Shown here in pieces: positions 63,085 to 64,000 of a DNA stretch of 64,000 nt. Every line of letters starts with the position of its first letter. The stretch's first letter is position 1. The stretch lies in NCBI GenBank assembly GCA_034509735.1, contig JACGWO010000007.1, forward strand, positions 24,084,046 through 24,148,045, written 5' to 3'. Under the pieces are notes generated by a model. The model worked only from the letters and a program-made list of their open reading frames with translations, was not told the origin of the DNA and ran no database searches. Origin of the DNA: Sesamum alatum. Its lineage: Eukaryota; Streptophyta; Magnoliopsida; Lamiales; Pedaliaceae. Position numbers and translations under genes: made by a program.

Positions 63085-63504
63085 TCAACCAATTGGAACC
63101 TTGGAAATGAGTCCAAGGATCCGCCACAGTCTAAATAATGCTATAGTACTAATATTACAAGGAAGATCATAACTCAAAATAAGTTGTCGGATTTCCTCAA
63201 CCACTAATCTCCCTATCGTATCAGCAGTAAGCTCAGTTGCTTGGAACCGCCTTCGGTTGCGTTCTTGCCAAAGGTGGTAGATAAATGAGGCCAACAAAGC
63301 TCTATATGCTGCATTAATAACATGACGTCCTCTCCACCTTGTAGCTGCCCAAGTAACATCCGTATTCCACTCTCGGTTCGGCCATGGAAATCGGACTCGG
63401 CGTCTGATGGCTCCAAGGCATTGACATGAAAACCGACAATCAAAGAACATGTGAGCATGAGTTTCAGATTGTCCGTCAATGCATAGTATACAAGTAGTGT
63501 CCAA
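63085..63504 (-). pseudogene. LINE ORF2 C-terminus with RT zinc-binding domain
   Basis: The piece starts DTTCILCIDGQSETHAHMFF and continues DCRFS, matching the zf-RVT pattern CxxC...ETxxHxFFxC found at the C-terminus of plant LINE and LINE-derived reverse transcriptases. Then come LASFIYHLWQERNRRRFQ and VVEEIRQLILSYDL, a typical plant LINE tail. The upstream part is in another frame, so a stop or frameshift separates them near 63510. Confidence 0.88.
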
Positions 63505-63513
63505 GTGAAGAAA

Positions 63514-63997
63514 TCAAGGCTTATCCATAGTGGATAATCGTCCAAGGATAGCAAGCCACAGGATGAAGGTGTTGCGTGGGATTTTGAAAGGCCCCAAAAG
63601 AAAGTAAAGACCAAACAACTTTTGGTGAGGATGCCCGTAAAGCTCTATATGCCTCCGATGTAGAAAAAACTGTTCCGGTCCCTCTCCAGAGAATCCGATC
63701 CTGTCCACCATGAATGGTGGGCAAGGACTACAAAATAACCAAGCACTCCATGTCTGTGATAAGTGGCCAATTCCATTCCCCCTCAAGAATGACAGATTTC
63801 AATAAATCAGTACCGGATGTTCCAGTCAAGCCAGGACCCCTTGATATCTGCTGAATAAGAGGGCCTAGGTGGTGCCAAGGGTCATGCCATAGAGATGTGA
63901 AACCACCATCACCAATAATGTATTCAATCCGAGGCTTCAAAATAGGTCGCAGGCGGAGAAGCTTCCTCCATGCCCACGATCCCGCTTTGTCTCCCAC
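63514..63997 (-). pseudogene. LINE ORF2, region before the zinc-binding domain, frameshifted
   Basis: Three frames carry one protein. 63728-63997 has SWAWRKLLRLRPI and IGDGGFTSLWHDPWHHLGP; 63521-63724 has STSEAYRALRASSPKVVWSL; 63514-63786 has FKIPRNTFILWLAILGRLST. Together they are the usual sequence preceding zf-RVT in plant LINEs. At least two frameshifts break it. It continues beyond the window. Confidence 0.85.
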
Positions 63998-64000
63998 CGT

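Larger units (their letters stand above)
63020..64000 (-). mobile_element. L1-type LINE, 3' part, inserted in the gypsy element
   Basis: The minus strand ends in a 16-base poly-A (63020-63035) followed directly by gypsy coding sequence, as expected for target-primed integration. The body upstream encodes the C-terminal part of an ORF2-like protein and runs off the window. A 3' UTR of only about 50 bp lies between the last stop (63085) and the tail. The target duplication cannot be checked without the other end. Confidence 0.88.

Overview
This window is nuclear DNA from a plant, most likely a eudicot. That follows from plant-type Ty1/copia and Ty3/gypsy elements, a plant L1-type LINE, AT-rich intergenic sequence and GT-AG exon-like segments. 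The species cannot be named from the sequence. No intact protein-coding gene is visible. The setting is satellite- and retrotransposon-rich heterochromatin, plausibly centromeric or pericentromeric: a tandem satellite of about 334 bp fills roughly 28 kb, and a degenerate Ty3/gypsy element at the right edge has the structure of the centromere-associated CRM lineage.

Layout. 1-2140: satellite in reverse orientation. 2141-2405: truncated end of the CRM-like LTR, sitting exactly where the satellite flips orientation. 2406-12952: satellite in forward orientation, with a roughly 3.16 kb internal duplication. 12953-15200: a 2248 bp solo LTR with a perfect 5 bp target duplication (CGACA). 15206-21429: more forward satellite, rich in small indels, ending at a 500 N assembly gap (21430-21929).

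21930-40486 is a non-satellite island. Its left part (to about 25890) is very AT-rich with direct and inverted repeats. Its right part (about 25890-40486) is a gene-derived block in which two exon-like segments recur on the minus strand, nested in a larger tandem duplication of about 7 kb. I do not recognise the parent gene.

40487-44369 and 53611-58871: a second, diverged subfamily of the same satellite. It is split by a 9.2 kb Ty1/copia element (44370-53608, minus strand) with broken gag-pol, a full 3' LTR, a truncated 5' LTR and a long leader that holds stem-loops and a strikingly GC-rich segment. 58872-63019: a minus-strand CRM-like Ty3/gypsy element, broken by stops and frameshifts, whose polyprotein frame runs through the polypurine tract into the 3' LTR. 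63020-64000: the 3' part of an L1-type LINE inserted into the gypsy protease region; both elements run off the window.

The recognisable protein sequence outside the 25.9-40.5 kb block belongs to retroelements, and each is inactivated by visible lesions. The most unusual content is the nested exon duplication block, the satellite subfamily and orientation structure, and the structured GC-rich copia leader.
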